Shown piece after piece: positions 43,804 to 52,995 of a stretch of 64,000 nt of DNA. Each line of letters starts with the position of its first letter. Positions within the stretch are counted from its first letter, which is position 1. A program made the translations under genes and the position numbers. The stretch lies in contig NZ_CP072649.1 of the NCBI RefSeq assembly GCF_018304825.1, positions 434,001 through 498,000 of the forward strand, written 5' to 3'. The notes under the pieces are model-generated. The model was not told the origin of the DNA. It saw nothing but the letters and a program-made list of their open reading frames with translations, and ran no database searches. The DNA is from Chloracidobacterium validum. Lineage in GTDB: Bacteria; Acidobacteriota; Blastocatellia; Chloracidobacteriales; Chloracidobacteriaceae.

Positions 43804-46800
43804 TCACCCAAGGCGGACGCCGACCAGGGTGACATCATCGCGTTGTGGTTCTCCGGCCCGGTGTTGGTCAAAGTCCTGTTCGATCTGCTGCCGCTGGAGC
43901 GGAAGGGGCTGCGGCGCGACCATCGCCAGCAACTGCTTGAGCGCGCGCGACCCGTAACGTTGTCCGAGCGGGTTGTTTTGGTCGGCAAAGCCATCCGAGC
44001 CAAGGTAAAGCATGGCGCCGGGCGCGAGTGAAAGGCGCTGCTCGGTAAAGCGCCGCTGCCGGATGCGACTACCGATGCTGCCCCGGTCGCCGCGAACCTC
44101 CCGCAAAACGCCACGTTCAACGATGTAAAGCGGACGCCCCGCGCCAGCAAACGTCACGCTTCCGTCGGCATCGAGCCGACAGAGCGCGACATCCATCCCG
44201 TCGCGCTGTCCATCCTGGCGGGCGTCGTGCCGGAACGCCGCCCGAATGCTCGCATCCAGGGTGTCGAGCGCCGCCGCCGGGGATTCAATCCCCCGCTCGA
44301 TCACGATCTGGTTGAGCAACTCATTGCCGATCATCGCCATCAGCGCGCCGGGGACGCCATGCCCGGTGCAGTCCACCACCGCCAGCCACCGCGCTTGGCC
44401 GCCGGGGGGCTTTCCACCATAAAGCCAGTAAAAGTCGCCCGATACGATGTCGCGGGGGCGCCAGAACACGAAGTGCTCGATAATGCACTGCGTAAATTCC
44501 TCCGGCGTGGGCAGGATCGCCCGCTGAATGCGTTCGGCATAGCGTAAGCTGTCCAGAATCTCGGACGTGGTTTGTTCGAGCCGGCGGTTCTTTTCGGCCA
44601 GCTCTTCGGTGCGCCGCCGGACTTTCTCCTCGAGACTGGCGTACAGGCGGGCATTTTCAAGCGAAACCGCCGCCTGCGCGGCCAGAATCGTTAGCGCCTC
44701 GCGGCGCTGAACGGTGAAAGCGTTGGTCACGGCGCGGTGTTCCAGGTAGAGAACGGCGCGAATCTGTCCCCGATGTTGAGCTGGCAGGCAGAGCACCGAC
44801 CGTACGCCGGTCGCCTGAACATAGGGATCGGCGCCAAAATCCGCCGATTCGGTCGCGTCCGCCAGCAGGACACTCTCGCCGGTTCGGGTGACGAGGTGAA
44901 TGACGCTGGCCGGAAGCGTGTTCGTTTCGGTGAGTCGTCGGGACGGCTGCCCGTCCACCGACTGATGCACATCGCGTTCGGCCTCGACGTACCACTGTCC
45001 ATCGTCATGCGGCAGGAGGAGTACGCCGCGTGTTGCTCCGGCGTTTTCCAGAGCAATGCGCAACAGCGCGTCGAGCAGTTGTTCCTGCACGATTTCGCCG
45101 GATAGCACCCGCGCGGCCTTCATGACGCTGGCCACATCAAAGCTGGTGCTCCCGGTCGTGGTGTGGTCGGCCGTGCCGGTTCCCGTCAGCGCCAGGTGCG
45201 TCCCGGTTGAGCGCAGGAAGTTGACCTCGCCTAGCGCAACTTGAAACTGCTCATCCAGATGGCGAACCTTTTCGGTTGCGCCCCAGCGGGCGTAGGCCCG
45301 GCGGGCATCAGCGGCGTAAGCGCGGGCAATCTTGGTTCTGCCTTGTTCCAGAAAGAATCGCGCCGCGCATTCGTTCGCCATGGCTTCCTCGTGGATGAAG
45401 CCCTGTTCGCGCGCGACGGCAATGGCCCGGTCATAGGCGTCCAGCGCCGCGCCTGTCTCGCCACGCGCCGCATGGATTTCAGCGTCCACCAAGTGGAGTT
45501 TCTGGGCGTAGTTCATCGGCGCCAACTCGGCCCACCGTGCCAGACGCCGGCGCGTCTGTCCGAGCCAGTCCCACATCGCGTTGGCTTCCGGCTCGTCCAC
45601 GCCGCCGGCGCGCAGCCGCGCCAAGCGCGTCAGCGCGCCGAACAAATACACATTCGGTTGCAGGCAGGATGACTGGAGTCCGGTCATGTTGGTTTCACAC
45701 AGCACGGACTGTTCATAGGCGCGTTGGATGTCGCCAAAGAAGTACGCCAGCTTCATGCGCAGATAGGCTAGCGTCCCCAGCGTGCCGTAATCGCCCGTTG
45801 CTCGGACAGCGGCGTCATCCAGGGGCTGGTTACCCTCGCCCCAGGTCAGTTGCATCGGATCGTCCGTCTTGACGCGCAGGTTTCGGGTGTAAGCAAGGCA
45901 CAACTGATTCGTCCGGTAGTTTCGTTCCTGGCGCAGCGCGCGAATGGCATCGCCATGGGCCCTGACATCGCGTTCCAGCGCATCCAGCGGCTGTCCAATG
46001 AAAATACCAACCCAGGTCAGCGCCAGCAGGGCCGTCGAGGCAAACTCCAACTCGCCGGTTTCGACGCCTTCCCGGTAGGCAGCCCGCAGCGGCTCGATGG
46101 TCTCACGGACCGGCTCGCGCCAGATATGCAGGAAAAAGTAGTAGGAAGTCAGGGTGCGGACGCGAGCTTCGCTCGACGGGAGACGGTCGAGCAAGTTGCG
46201 CGCGAAGCGGCCGAACAGGGAGCCCCGCGCCGGATCGTCAAACCCGCCGCTCACCACGAGTCCGAGCGCCACGAAGGATGAAGCGGTCAGGGTGTTGATC
46301 CCGTGCCGCAACGTCAGCTCGACGCGCCACAGGACGACCAGCGTGAACAAGACGCTATCGCTCAGGAACGCCGGAACGGATATCCGGTACAGAAGGCGCA
46401 TCGCCGCGTGCGCCTGTGGGTCCTCCAGGTCAGGCATGGACAGCAACGCCTCGAGGTCGAGCGAGGTCAGGCGCGATTCGAGCCGGACCCAGAGCGGGCC
46501 AATGTCAGCGCGCGTTGGCTGCTCTGGCAGGTCGACGCCGAGTTGCCGGAGGACGCTTCGGCCGTGGCCGATCGCGTCATGGAAGCGGTACTGGGCCGAA
46601 TAAGCCAGAATGGCGACTTCGTGGGCTGGAAGTGCGTCGGCCAAGCTCCGCGCGTGGTCAAAGACGGCTTGCGCCAGGCCTTCCGCCGTTTGCGGCCTGG
46701 CGCTGAAAAAAGCGGCTTCAGCGGCTTCGAGGTGCAAGTGGAGCGCCAGTTCGTAGTGGGTCGTCCAGGCTGTTTCCGGCAGCAGACCAAGGCCGGTCTG

Positions 46801-49131
46801 CAAGTACACCAGGGCCGGCGCGAAGGCAGCGGCTCGTTTGGCCGCCCGTCCGGCATGCAGGTTGAGGTGGGCCAGTTCTTCGCGCTCGGCAGCCGTCGCC
46901 AAGTGGTGTCCGCGGTTGAGGTGAGTGGCGATGTCAAAGAGCCGGGCCGCGGAACTCGCCGTCGAGGTGGACGGCGCGGATGGGTTCAAGTCGTTGAGCA
47001 AGTTGCGTCCGATGCGCCAGTGGCGGGCTTGGCGTTCAGCTTCCGGGACGAGTTCGTAGGCGGCTTGCTGGACACGGTCGTGGACGAACAGAAAATGCGT
47101 CGGGCGGCGTCCGGCGACGGCCTCGCCGACGACGAGATTGGCTTCGACGGCCGCCTCCAGCGCGGCTTGCACATCGGCTACGGTCGTTTCGGCCGCCAAG
47201 GCGACTTGCGCGGTTTCGACATGGTTCCCAAGACAAGCGGCCGCCTGGAGAATCCGCTGCACATCAGGCGCGCAGCGGTGAAGCTTTTCAATCAAAAACG
47301 CCACGACGTGCTCGGTAATCCGGGCCGTGGCGATGCCTGCCAAGTCGGCGCGCCATCCTTGTTCGGGCTGATAGGTCAGCCAGCCATCGGCGGCAAGTCG
47401 CTCCAGGAGTTCGCGGACGAAAAACGGATTGCCGCCGGTCTTGCGGTGAACGACCTCTGCCACCGCTGTGGCATCCGGCGCGTGGTCCATGGCCGCTGCC
47501 GTCAGTTGCGTGACGCTCTCCAGCGTGAGCGGTGACAGCTTGATGTGGGTCATCGTCAACCCGGTCGCACGAATGGCGTCGAGTGTCAACAGCAGGGGAT
47601 GTCCGGGTGGCGTTTCCTGGTCGCGGTAGGCCAGAATGAACAGCGCCTGGGTGGTGTGCCGGCTGCGCGCCAGGGCTGCCAAAAGGTCGAGCGAGGCTGC
47701 GTCCGCCCACTGAACATCGTCCAAAAACAGGACGATTGGACGTTGCCGGGTGGCAAACGCGCCAAGGAGCGACGCGAAGGCGGACTCAAGCCGAGGCCGT
47801 GCCTCCATAGCCGAAATTTCGACTACCGGCTGGGCTTCGCCGACAATCAGCGCCAGCTCCGGGACGAGCGGGAGCAGGATGGCCGCTCCTGAGCCAAGGG
47901 CCGCGGTGAGCGTCGCGCGCCAGCTTGCGAGTTCGGCGTCGCTTTGCGCAAGGAGCTGCCTGGCAAGCTGTCGGCAGGCGGCGCTGATGGCCGAGTAGGG
48001 GGTGTTGCCGCGCAGTTGGTCGTATTTTCCCGTGATGAAAAATCCCCGGCGCGCCAGGACCGGCACCTGGATTTCCCCGATGAGCGCCGTTTTGCCGATG
48101 CCAGACGCGCCGCTGACGAGGACCATCTCGTGCCCGGACTGACAAACGCGGTCAAAGGCTTCCTGCAGGAGGGCGATTTCACGCGCTCGGCCGTACAGGC
48201 GCTTGGGCACGACAAAGGTGGCCGCATCTCGCCGCCCCAGTGGAAAGGGTGTCAGGGCCGGCTGGGTGTGGTCGCCCTGCTGGGTGAGTTGATGTAGGAC
48301 CTCGGCCAAATCGAAACGCGCCCCGGCGGCCGTCTGGTAGCGGTCGTCCGGTGACTTGGCCATCAGTTTCGCCACGATGTCCGACAGCACAGGCGGAAGT
48401 CGCCGGTTGCGCTGATGCGCCGGCGGTGGCGTGAGCGCCAAGTGGCCATGGAGCATCTCCAGGGCATCGTTGGCGTGGAAGGGCAGCGTCCCGGTCAACA
48501 GTTCATAAAGCGAAACGCCGAACGCATAGAGGTCGGCGCGCGCGTCCACGGTCCGGCTCAGTCGCCCGGTTTGCTCGGGAGCAATGTAGGCCAGGGTGCC
48601 TTCAAACGTTTCCGCCGCCAAACGACCGGCCGTGACGCGCCGACTCTGAACCGCAATCCCAAAGTCAATGAGCTTGACCTGCCGGGTCGTGCGATTGATG
48701 ACGATGTTTGCTGGGTTGACATCCTTGTGCAGGATGCCGGCGGCATGGACGGACTCGATAGCGGTGAGGACCTCGATGGCTATCGCCAGGCGTTCGGTGA
48801 GCGGCAGGTCGGTGTAGGCGTTGACCGCGTAGCGCAACGCCTGTCCGCCAAAATCTTCAGCCACCAGGACGGGGCGGTGTCCGACGCGGGTCAGGTCATA
48901 GGCCCGCGCGACTTGGGCGGAGGGCTGGGAGGCCGCCAGCAGCGAAAGCAACGACCACTCGTGGTCATAGCGCAGGACGAGCGCCGCCGCCGGAACGGCT
49001 TCAACGGTTGTTTTGAGGATGACCGGTTCGCCAGTTTCCATCCGCTGCGCCCGAAGCACCAACGTTCGGTCACTGCGGTACACTTCAGATAGAACTTGGT
49101 AGCCGGGTGGTACGCAGTCGTAAACCAGCAT
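43804..49131 (-). CDS. Giant Ser/Thr kinase - AAA ATPase - GAF - SpoIIE phosphatase protein
   Basis: A 1775-residue cytoplasmic signalling protein. Kinase domain (residues 10-275): VILK with K40, HKDVNPANI with D137, DFG at 156-158, APEQTGR. Signal-transduction ATPase (about 320-620): Walker A GASGIGKT near 342-349, Walker B IVLFLDDVQWADAAS. A long helical region (about 700-1330) follows. GAF (about 1345-1490; LRIALENAGATRGVLLL). A coiled coil (about 1500-1545) leads to SpoIIE/PP2C (about 1550-1775; DIVSGDFYWLY, VVDCTGHGVPGALMAMIGNELL, LYLGSDGFADQNN). Bacterial relatives usually end in a histidine kinase; here the output is a phosphatase, so kinase and phosphatase share one chain. Divergent from the 155-residue gene at 49459. 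Confidence 0.9.
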   Translation of the reverse strand: MLVYDCVPPGYQVLSEVYRSDRTLVLRAQRMETGEPVILKTTVEAVPAAALVLRYDHEWSLLSLLAASQPSAQVARAYDLTRVGHRPVLVAEDFGGQALRYAVNAYTDLPLTERLAIAIEVLTAIESVHAAGILHKDVNPANIVINRTTRQVKLIDFGIAVQSRRVTAGRLAAETFEGTLAYIAPEQTGRLSRTVDARADLYAFGVSLYELLTGTLPFHANDALEMLHGHLALTPPPAHQRNRRLPPVLSDIVAKLMAKSPDDRYQTAAGARFDLAEVLHQLTQQGDHTQPALTPFPLGRRDAATFVVPKRLYGRAREIALLQEAFDRVCQSGHEMVLVSGASGIGKTALIGEIQVPVLARRGFFITGKYDQLRGNTPYSAISAACRQLARQLLAQSDAELASWRATLTAALGSGAAILLPLVPELALIVGEAQPVVEISAMEARPRLESAFASLLGAFATRQRPIVLFLDDVQWADAASLDLLAALARSRHTTQALFILAYRDQETPPGHPLLLTLDAIRATGLTMTHIKLSPLTLESVTQLTAAAMDHAPDATAVAEVVHRKTGGNPFFVRELLERLAADGWLTYQPEQGWRADLAGIATARITEHVVAFLIEKLHRCAPDVQRILQAAACLGNHVETAQVALAAETTVADVQAALEAAVEANLVVGEAVAGRRPTHFLFVHDRVQQAAYELVPEAERQARHWRIGRNLLNDLNPSAPSTSTASSAARLFDIATHLNRGHHLATAAEREELAHLNLHAGRAAKRAAAFAPALVYLQTGLGLLPETAWTTHYELALHLHLEAAEAAFFSARPQTAEGLAQAVFDHARSLADALPAHEVAILAYSAQYRFHDAIGHGRSVLRQLGVDLPEQPTRADIGPLWVRLESRLTSLDLEALLSMPDLEDPQAHAAMRLLYRISVPAFLSDSVLFTLVVLWRVELTLRHGINTLTASSFVALGLVVSGGFDDPARGSLFGRFARNLLDRLPSSEARVRTLTSYYFFLHIWREPVRETIEPLRAAYREGVETGELEFASTALLALTWVGIFIGQPLDALERDVRAHGDAIRALRQERNYRTNQLCLAYTRNLRVKTDDPMQLTWGEGNQPLDDAAVRATGDYGTLGTLAYLRMKLAYFFGDIQRAYEQSVLCETNMTGLQSSCLQPNVYLFGALTRLARLRAGGVDEPEANAMWDWLGQTRRRLARWAELAPMNYAQKLHLVDAEIHAARGETGAALDAYDRAIAVAREQGFIHEEAMANECAARFFLEQGRTKIARAYAADARRAYARWGATEKVRHLDEQFQVALGEVNFLRSTGTHLALTGTGTADHTTTGSTSFDVASVMKAARVLSGEIVQEQLLDALLRIALENAGATRGVLLLPHDDGQWYVEAERDVHQSVDGQPSRRLTETNTLPASVIHLVTRTGESVLLADATESADFGADPYVQATGVRSVLCLPAQHRGQIRAVLYLEHRAVTNAFTVQRREALTILAAQAAVSLENARLYASLEEKVRRRTEELAEKNRRLEQTTSEILDSLRYAERIQRAILPTPEEFTQCIIEHFVFWRPRDIVSGDFYWLYGGKPPGGQARWLAVVDCTGHGVPGALMAMIGNELLNQIVIERGIESPAAALDTLDASIRAAFRHDARQDGQRDGMDVALCRLDADGSVTFAGAGRPLYIVERGVLREVRGDRGSIGSRIRQRRFTEQRLSLAPGAMLYLGSDGFADQNNPLGQRYGSRALKQLLAMVAPQPLPLQRQQIEQDFDQHRAGEPQRDDVTLVGVRLG

Positions 49132-49458
49132 TGCCCTACTTGACTCGATGCCACAAAAATGTTTGGGAGGCTTAGTCTAAAATTTGTCAAGGGGAATGCC
49201 AAAGAAAGTTTGGAAACGATCCGGTTGTGCGGTCGCCAGCCTCGCCGTTGGGTTGCCACGTGCCGTTGGGTTGCCATGTCGCAGACTTGGTGTTGCGTCA
49301 TGGTGTGGAAGGCAAGCGACACCCGGCGGGAGATGTGTCGGGTCGGTGCTTCGGCGTGGGCGCCGGCCGCGGCCGACTTCCCATGCGCTACCGGACTTGG
49401 GCTATAGTAGTGGGTAGTCGGTGACAGAGATTCCCAGATCGAAAAGGGGCAGCGCCGC
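49132..49458. promoter_or_regulatory. Intergenic region between the divergent kinase and 155-residue genes
   Basis: 327 bases without a gene. It holds two direct copies of GCCGTTGGGTTGCCA (49244-49258 and 49262-49276), 18 bases apart, which could bind a regulator. Promoters for both flanking genes must lie here but I cannot fix one with confidence. Confidence 0.5.
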
Positions 49459-49926
49459 ATGGCAACGCAGGAAGACGCCCAGCTCATTCTGAAACTTTAC
49501 GAACTCCGCCGCGAGCCGGTGATGCGCGAGGCAAGGGACTTCGTTTCATTCAAGTTTTTCCCGGAATCGGCCCAGGACATCAAGGATTTGCTTTTTGACA
49601 AGCGCAATCCGGTGTATGGCGCGTACTGGCGGCAGGTGACGACCTACTGGGACATGACGGCAGCACTCGTCAACCATGGGACGCTCGACGAGGCGCTCTT
49701 CTTTGACACCAACACGGAATGTTTCGCCGTCTTTGCAAAGATTGAGCCATTCTTGCCGGAACTCCGGGAGATGTTTGGCCCGTGGTACATGGTCAACCTT
49801 GAAAAACTGATCCGGCGCTATCCGAACTACAGCGAGCGTTTGAGCAGTTTGCGGACCCGTCTGAAGCTGTATGGCGAGGCTTACAAGGGCAAGAAAACAC
49901 GTGGCTTTCACCCGGAAGAGGATTGA
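49459..49926 (+). CDS. Conserved-looking hypothetical protein
   Basis: A 155-residue, mostly helical soluble protein rich in aromatic residues (PVYGAYWRQVTTYWDM, FGPWYMVNLEKLIRRYPNY). I recognise no family. It has no signal peptide or Cys. It stands just upstream of the selenoprotein candidate, 47 bases away on the same strand, so they may be co-transcribed. Confidence 0.6.
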   Translation: MATQEDAQLILKLYELRREPVMREARDFVSFKFFPESAQDIKDLLFDKRNPVYGAYWRQVTTYWDMTAALVNHGTLDEALFFDTNTECFAVFAKIEPFLPELREMFGPWYMVNLEKLIRRYPNYSERLSSLRTRLKLYGEAYKGKKTRGFHPEED

Positions 49927-49973
49927 CGGAGGCGTGACGGTGGGAGTGGACATCCCCGCCTCAGGGAGTCGGC

Positions 49974-50498
49974 ATGAACATCGCCAAAATTCTTGAGCTA
50001 CCGTTCAAAGGGAACTTCATTCCTTACCCCAGTCGGTCTCTGGTCGAGGTTGGCCAAGCCGCGCCGGATTTCACGCTCCCGGATACACACGGGAAGCCCT
50101 TCACCTTGTCGGCACTTGAGCCGCGGTGGTGTTTGCTCTATCTGACACGCATCGTTGATCGAGGTTTTATCTGACCGTTCTGCTATCCGCGACTGGTCGA
50201 GTTGCGTGACCGATACAGTGAATTCCAGGCAAAGGGCGTCGAGGTGGTGGTCGTCACCACGACGGACGTGGCAACCTCAAAGCTCATTGCCGAAGACTTG
50301 GCGCTCCCGTATCCCTTGCTGAGTGACCCGGAGTGGGTCGTGTTCAAGGGCTATGGAACCGGAGCGGCGCTGGGTGTGCCGTTGCCGGCGCAGTTTTTGA
50401 TTGACGGGCGTGGGCAAGTTGTCGAACGCTACCTGTGTGATTTGATGCCGGACCATCCACCACTCGACGCGACCTTGGCGCGGGTTCCGGCGCGCTGA
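49974..50498 (+). CDS. Redoxin/peroxiredoxin-like protein with in-frame TGA, selenoprotein candidate
   Basis: One frame runs from ATG 49974 to the stop at 50498 (174 residues) with a single TGA at codon 67 (50172-50174). The upstream part (APDFTLPDTHGKPFTLSAL, then LLYLTRIVDRGFI) and the downstream part (PFCYPRLVELRDRYSEFQAK, VPLPAQFLIDGRGQVVERYL) are both AhpC/TSA-like and stay in register. The TGA falls where homologues carry the first Cys of a CPFC redox motif, giving U67-P-F-C70. A stem-loop with GGUC in its loop lies 20 bases past the TGA. Selenocysteine insertion is the best reading. A nonsense mutation or sequencing error is the alternative. GGGAG precedes the ATG. Annotation tools would split it into two genes. 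Confidence 0.78.
50180..50218 (+). promoter_or_regulatory. Candidate bacterial SECIS stem-loop
   Basis: Upper helix of seven pairs: CGCGACT (50188-50194) with AGTTGCG (50200-50206), one G-U pair, loop GGTCG (50195-50199). A lower helix of TATC (50184-50187) with GATA (50212-50215), and CTG (50180-50182) with CAG (50216-50218), is offset by a bulge at 50207-50211. The loop starts 20 bases after TGA; bacterial SECIS loops lie about 16-37 nt downstream, and the E. coli fdhF loop also reads GGUC. Confidence 0.7.
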
Positions 50499-50565
50499 AT
50501 CGTCGTGTTTTGCTCCTGCCCGTGGTCCTGGAAGCTGGGAAGTTCAACCGCGGAAGCGACTGCTC

Positions 50566-51933
50566 ATGAAAGCTTGTCCAAAGTGTGAAACGCTCTGGGA
50601 TGACAGCAAGCGGTTTTGCCCTTACCATGGTGTGCTCCTGACGGAAGTGCCGGAAGGGGATGCCGTGGTGGAACGTGATGGCTCAGACGCGGCAAAAGGT
50701 GACCTTGTGGACATCGAATTGACCGTACGCATGAGCGAAGAAGAACGCGCCCAACTGTTCACCCCGCAGTTTCCGCCGCCGCCTTCGCCGCTGGCTACCC
50801 CGTCGCCGGCGAGCGTGACAGATGAAGCCCTCTTCCAGACAGGCCGGGAGGCGGAACGCCCTGACCCGGCCCTACCCTTCGCGCCGGAACCGTTGCCCCC
50901 GTCGTCATTCGAGACGGCGGCTTACCTTGAGGACCCGCCTACCGCAAAGTCCGGCCGCGTTGTTGCCACCACCGAGCCACCGCCTGATGCGTTTGACCCG
51001 TTTATTCCGCCGACGGTTATTGTTGCGCCTGCGGCGCTTCCCCCTGAGTCGCGGCAGGTCACGCCCCCGCCCAGGCTGGATGTGGTTATTCCCCCGACTG
51101 TCGTGGTGGCTTCGGCTGAAGCTGGCCTGGCTACCCCATCCCAGTTGGAAGGCGGCGTGGCTGGGCCGGCTGCCACTTCCCGCCTGGCTGACGACTTCAG
51201 CCCATTGACGGTGAATCCCGGCGCCGCCCCAACGACGCCTATGGATGCGTCGGCCACGCATGTCCACTTGAATTTGCCCATGCCCAGTGGCCCGCGTCCG
51301 CCGGTCTTTCCCCCCGAACTCAAAGCTTCGGACGTGGAGGATGATGTGGGCTTTATTCTGGACCTTGGCGAGAAAAGCAGCGCCCGCCTCACCCCGCCAC
51401 CAGTGCCTGCGGCAGTTGAGTCGCCTCAGCCACCAGCCGGGCGGAGCCTGACGCCCTCCGCCGTTCCCTCGCTGGTTCCGCCGGTGTCCCCAACGATCAA
51501 GCGGCTTACAGCCGTGCAGTATTTCAAGCTGTTCAACGAACGCAAAAAAGTCATTCAGCAGTTTGTTCAGCAGCTTGATCCCAAAAAGGCACAAATCGCC
51601 GAGGGGCACAGTAACCAGGAAGACCTGTTACTGCACCGCTATGACCTTACTTTTCGGGCCCTCCACGCCACGCGAACTTTTCCGCTTGTGATTATTTTGC
51701 AACGGAAGCCAGTCTATGGCTTGCTCACGTCAATTGACCTCTACGAAATTGCCGAATCCCAAATGCTGCGCGAAGAGCGCACAAAAAGCCTTGGTGGAGA
51801 TTGCAAGTCAACGCCGAATGGGGTTCTCTACTATTTGTCCTATGCTGAAGACCTACCCACCGAGCAGTTTGGCGATTGGCTCCGGGCAAAGTTTCAAGCG
51901 ATTGTGGGATTGATTCCGGGCGCTAGCCTGTAA
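50566..51933 (+). CDS. Zinc-ribbon protein with proline-rich linker, unknown function
   Basis: A 455-residue protein. A short N-terminal ribbon has CPKCETLWDDSKRFCPYHG (residues 4-22), likely to bind zinc. A long disordered Pro/Ala/Ser-rich region (about 70-310) includes IPPTV repeats (PFIPPTVIVA and VVIPPTVVVA). The last 130 residues fold (KRLTAVQYFKLFNERKKVIQQ; LQRKPVYGLLTSIDLYEIAES). No membrane helix. I cannot name a family. Confidence 0.6.
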   Translation: MKACPKCETLWDDSKRFCPYHGVLLTEVPEGDAVVERDGSDAAKGDLVDIELTVRMSEEERAQLFTPQFPPPPSPLATPSPASVTDEALFQTGREAERPDPALPFAPEPLPPSSFETAAYLEDPPTAKSGRVVATTEPPPDAFDPFIPPTVIVAPAALPPESRQVTPPPRLDVVIPPTVVVASAEAGLATPSQLEGGVAGPAATSRLADDFSPLTVNPGAAPTTPMDASATHVHLNLPMPSGPRPPVFPPELKASDVEDDVGFILDLGEKSSARLTPPPVPAAVESPQPPAGRSLTPSAVPSLVPPVSPTIKRLTAVQYFKLFNERKKVIQQFVQQLDPKKAQIAEGHSNQEDLLLHRYDLTFRALHATRTFPLVIILQRKPVYGLLTSIDLYEIAESQMLREERTKSLGGDCKSTPNGVLYYLSYAEDLPTEQFGDWLRAKFQAIVGLIPGASL

Positions 51934-51938
51934 GTTTT

Positions 51939-52922
51939 ATGGTGATGGAGACGGCTTTAGCGGAGGCGTCCACGGCGGCTGAATCTGGGTTGTGCCAGGT
52001 GCCGGCGTCCGCCGTGGGGGTCCGGCTCGATGTCTTTTTGTCCACGCATTTGGGGGTCAGCCGGGCGCGTGTCCAGCGCGCCATCACCGATGGTGAGGTT
52101 CGGGTCAATGGGCAGGTCAAGCGCCCAAGTTACCGGCTGGAATCAGGAGATGACATCGAGGCTGACCTTCCGGCTCCAGTGACGACCGACTTGGTGCCGG
52201 AAAACTTGCCGCTGCGGGTGCTCTTTGAAGATGAATCCATCCTGGTGCTCGACAAGCCGGCCGGACAGGTCGTTCATCCCGCAGCCGGCGTCTGGCAGGG
52301 AACGGTTGCCAATGCGCTGGCCTTTCACTTTGGCGCGCAGCGTCCAGGCGCAGAGGCCTGCCGTCCGGGCATCGTCCACCGACTCGACCGGGATACGTCC
52401 GGCGTGATGGTGGTGGCCAAGACGGATACGGCGCTGGAGCATCTGGCTGCCCAGTTTCGGGAGCGGATGGTGGAAAAACACTATGTGGCGCTGGTTCATG
52501 GCGATTTGATTGAACCTGGTGTCATTGACGCCCCACTGGCCCGCGACCGAAAGCATCGCCTCAAAATGGCCGTTGATGCCCAAGGTCGCCCGGCCCGGTC
52601 GCGCTATGCCGTCCGGCAGCGGCTGGGGCAAGTGACACTGCTCGATATTCAGATTGAAACCGGGCGAACGCACCAGATTCGTGTTCACTGCGCGCATATC
52701 CGCCATCCGGTGGTTGGCGATCCGCTCTATGGGCTAGGGCGTGATAACCAACTGCGGGATGCGGCACAGCGCCAGGCTGTTGCACGGTTAGGAAGGCAGT
52801 TTCTGCACGCGGCTCGACTGGCGTTTCTGCATCCATCCTCTGCCCAGCCGGTCTGCTTTACTGCTCCGCTCCCACCAGATTTGGAAGCGTGTTTGAACGT
52901 CTTTACCAGTGCATCCAGCTAG
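51939..52922 (+). CDS. rluD: RluA/RluD-family pseudouridine synthase
   Basis: A 327-residue enzyme. An N-terminal S4 RNA-binding domain (about residues 27-75; GVRLDVFLSTHLGVSRARVQ) precedes the catalytic domain with HRLDRDTSGVMVVAK, catalytic D150, and the RTHQIRVH motif. It would convert uridines in 23S rRNA (RluD-like) to pseudouridine. The start is the ATG at 51939; an in-frame ATG six bases on is an alternative. No clear ribosome-binding site is seen, and it begins 5 bases after the previous stop, so it may be coupled. Confidence 0.88.
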   Translation: MVMETALAEASTAAESGLCQVPASAVGVRLDVFLSTHLGVSRARVQRAITDGEVRVNGQVKRPSYRLESGDDIEADLPAPVTTDLVPENLPLRVLFEDESILVLDKPAGQVVHPAAGVWQGTVANALAFHFGAQRPGAEACRPGIVHRLDRDTSGVMVVAKTDTALEHLAAQFRERMVEKHYVALVHGDLIEPGVIDAPLARDRKHRLKMAVDAQGRPARSRYAVRQRLGQVTLLDIQIETGRTHQIRVHCAHIRHPVVGDPLYGLGRDNQLRDAAQRQAVARLGRQFLHAARLAFLHPSSAQPVCFTAPLPPDLEACLNVFTSASS

Positions 52923-52933
52923 ACATCTCCACC

Positions 52934-52964
52934 AAAAAAACGCGCGGGGACAAGCCCCGCGCGT
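52934..52964 (-). terminator. Rho-independent terminator of the Cys-rich protein gene
   Basis: Strong GC stem (CGCGCGGGG 52941-52949 with CCCCGCGCG 52955-52963) with a 5-base loop, followed on the minus strand by seven T (52934-52940). It also lies 18 bases past rluD and may act on both strands. Confidence 0.85.
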
Positions 52965-52995
52965 GAACAAGGTCGTTGAGATTGGGCTCAGGCCT

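Noticed and set aside
50172-50174. TGA as a plain nonsense mutation splitting the redoxin gene
   Set aside because: Considered, but the position at the first Cys of the CxxC motif, intact frame downstream and the GGUC-loop hairpin make selenocysteine more likely. It is not excluded.
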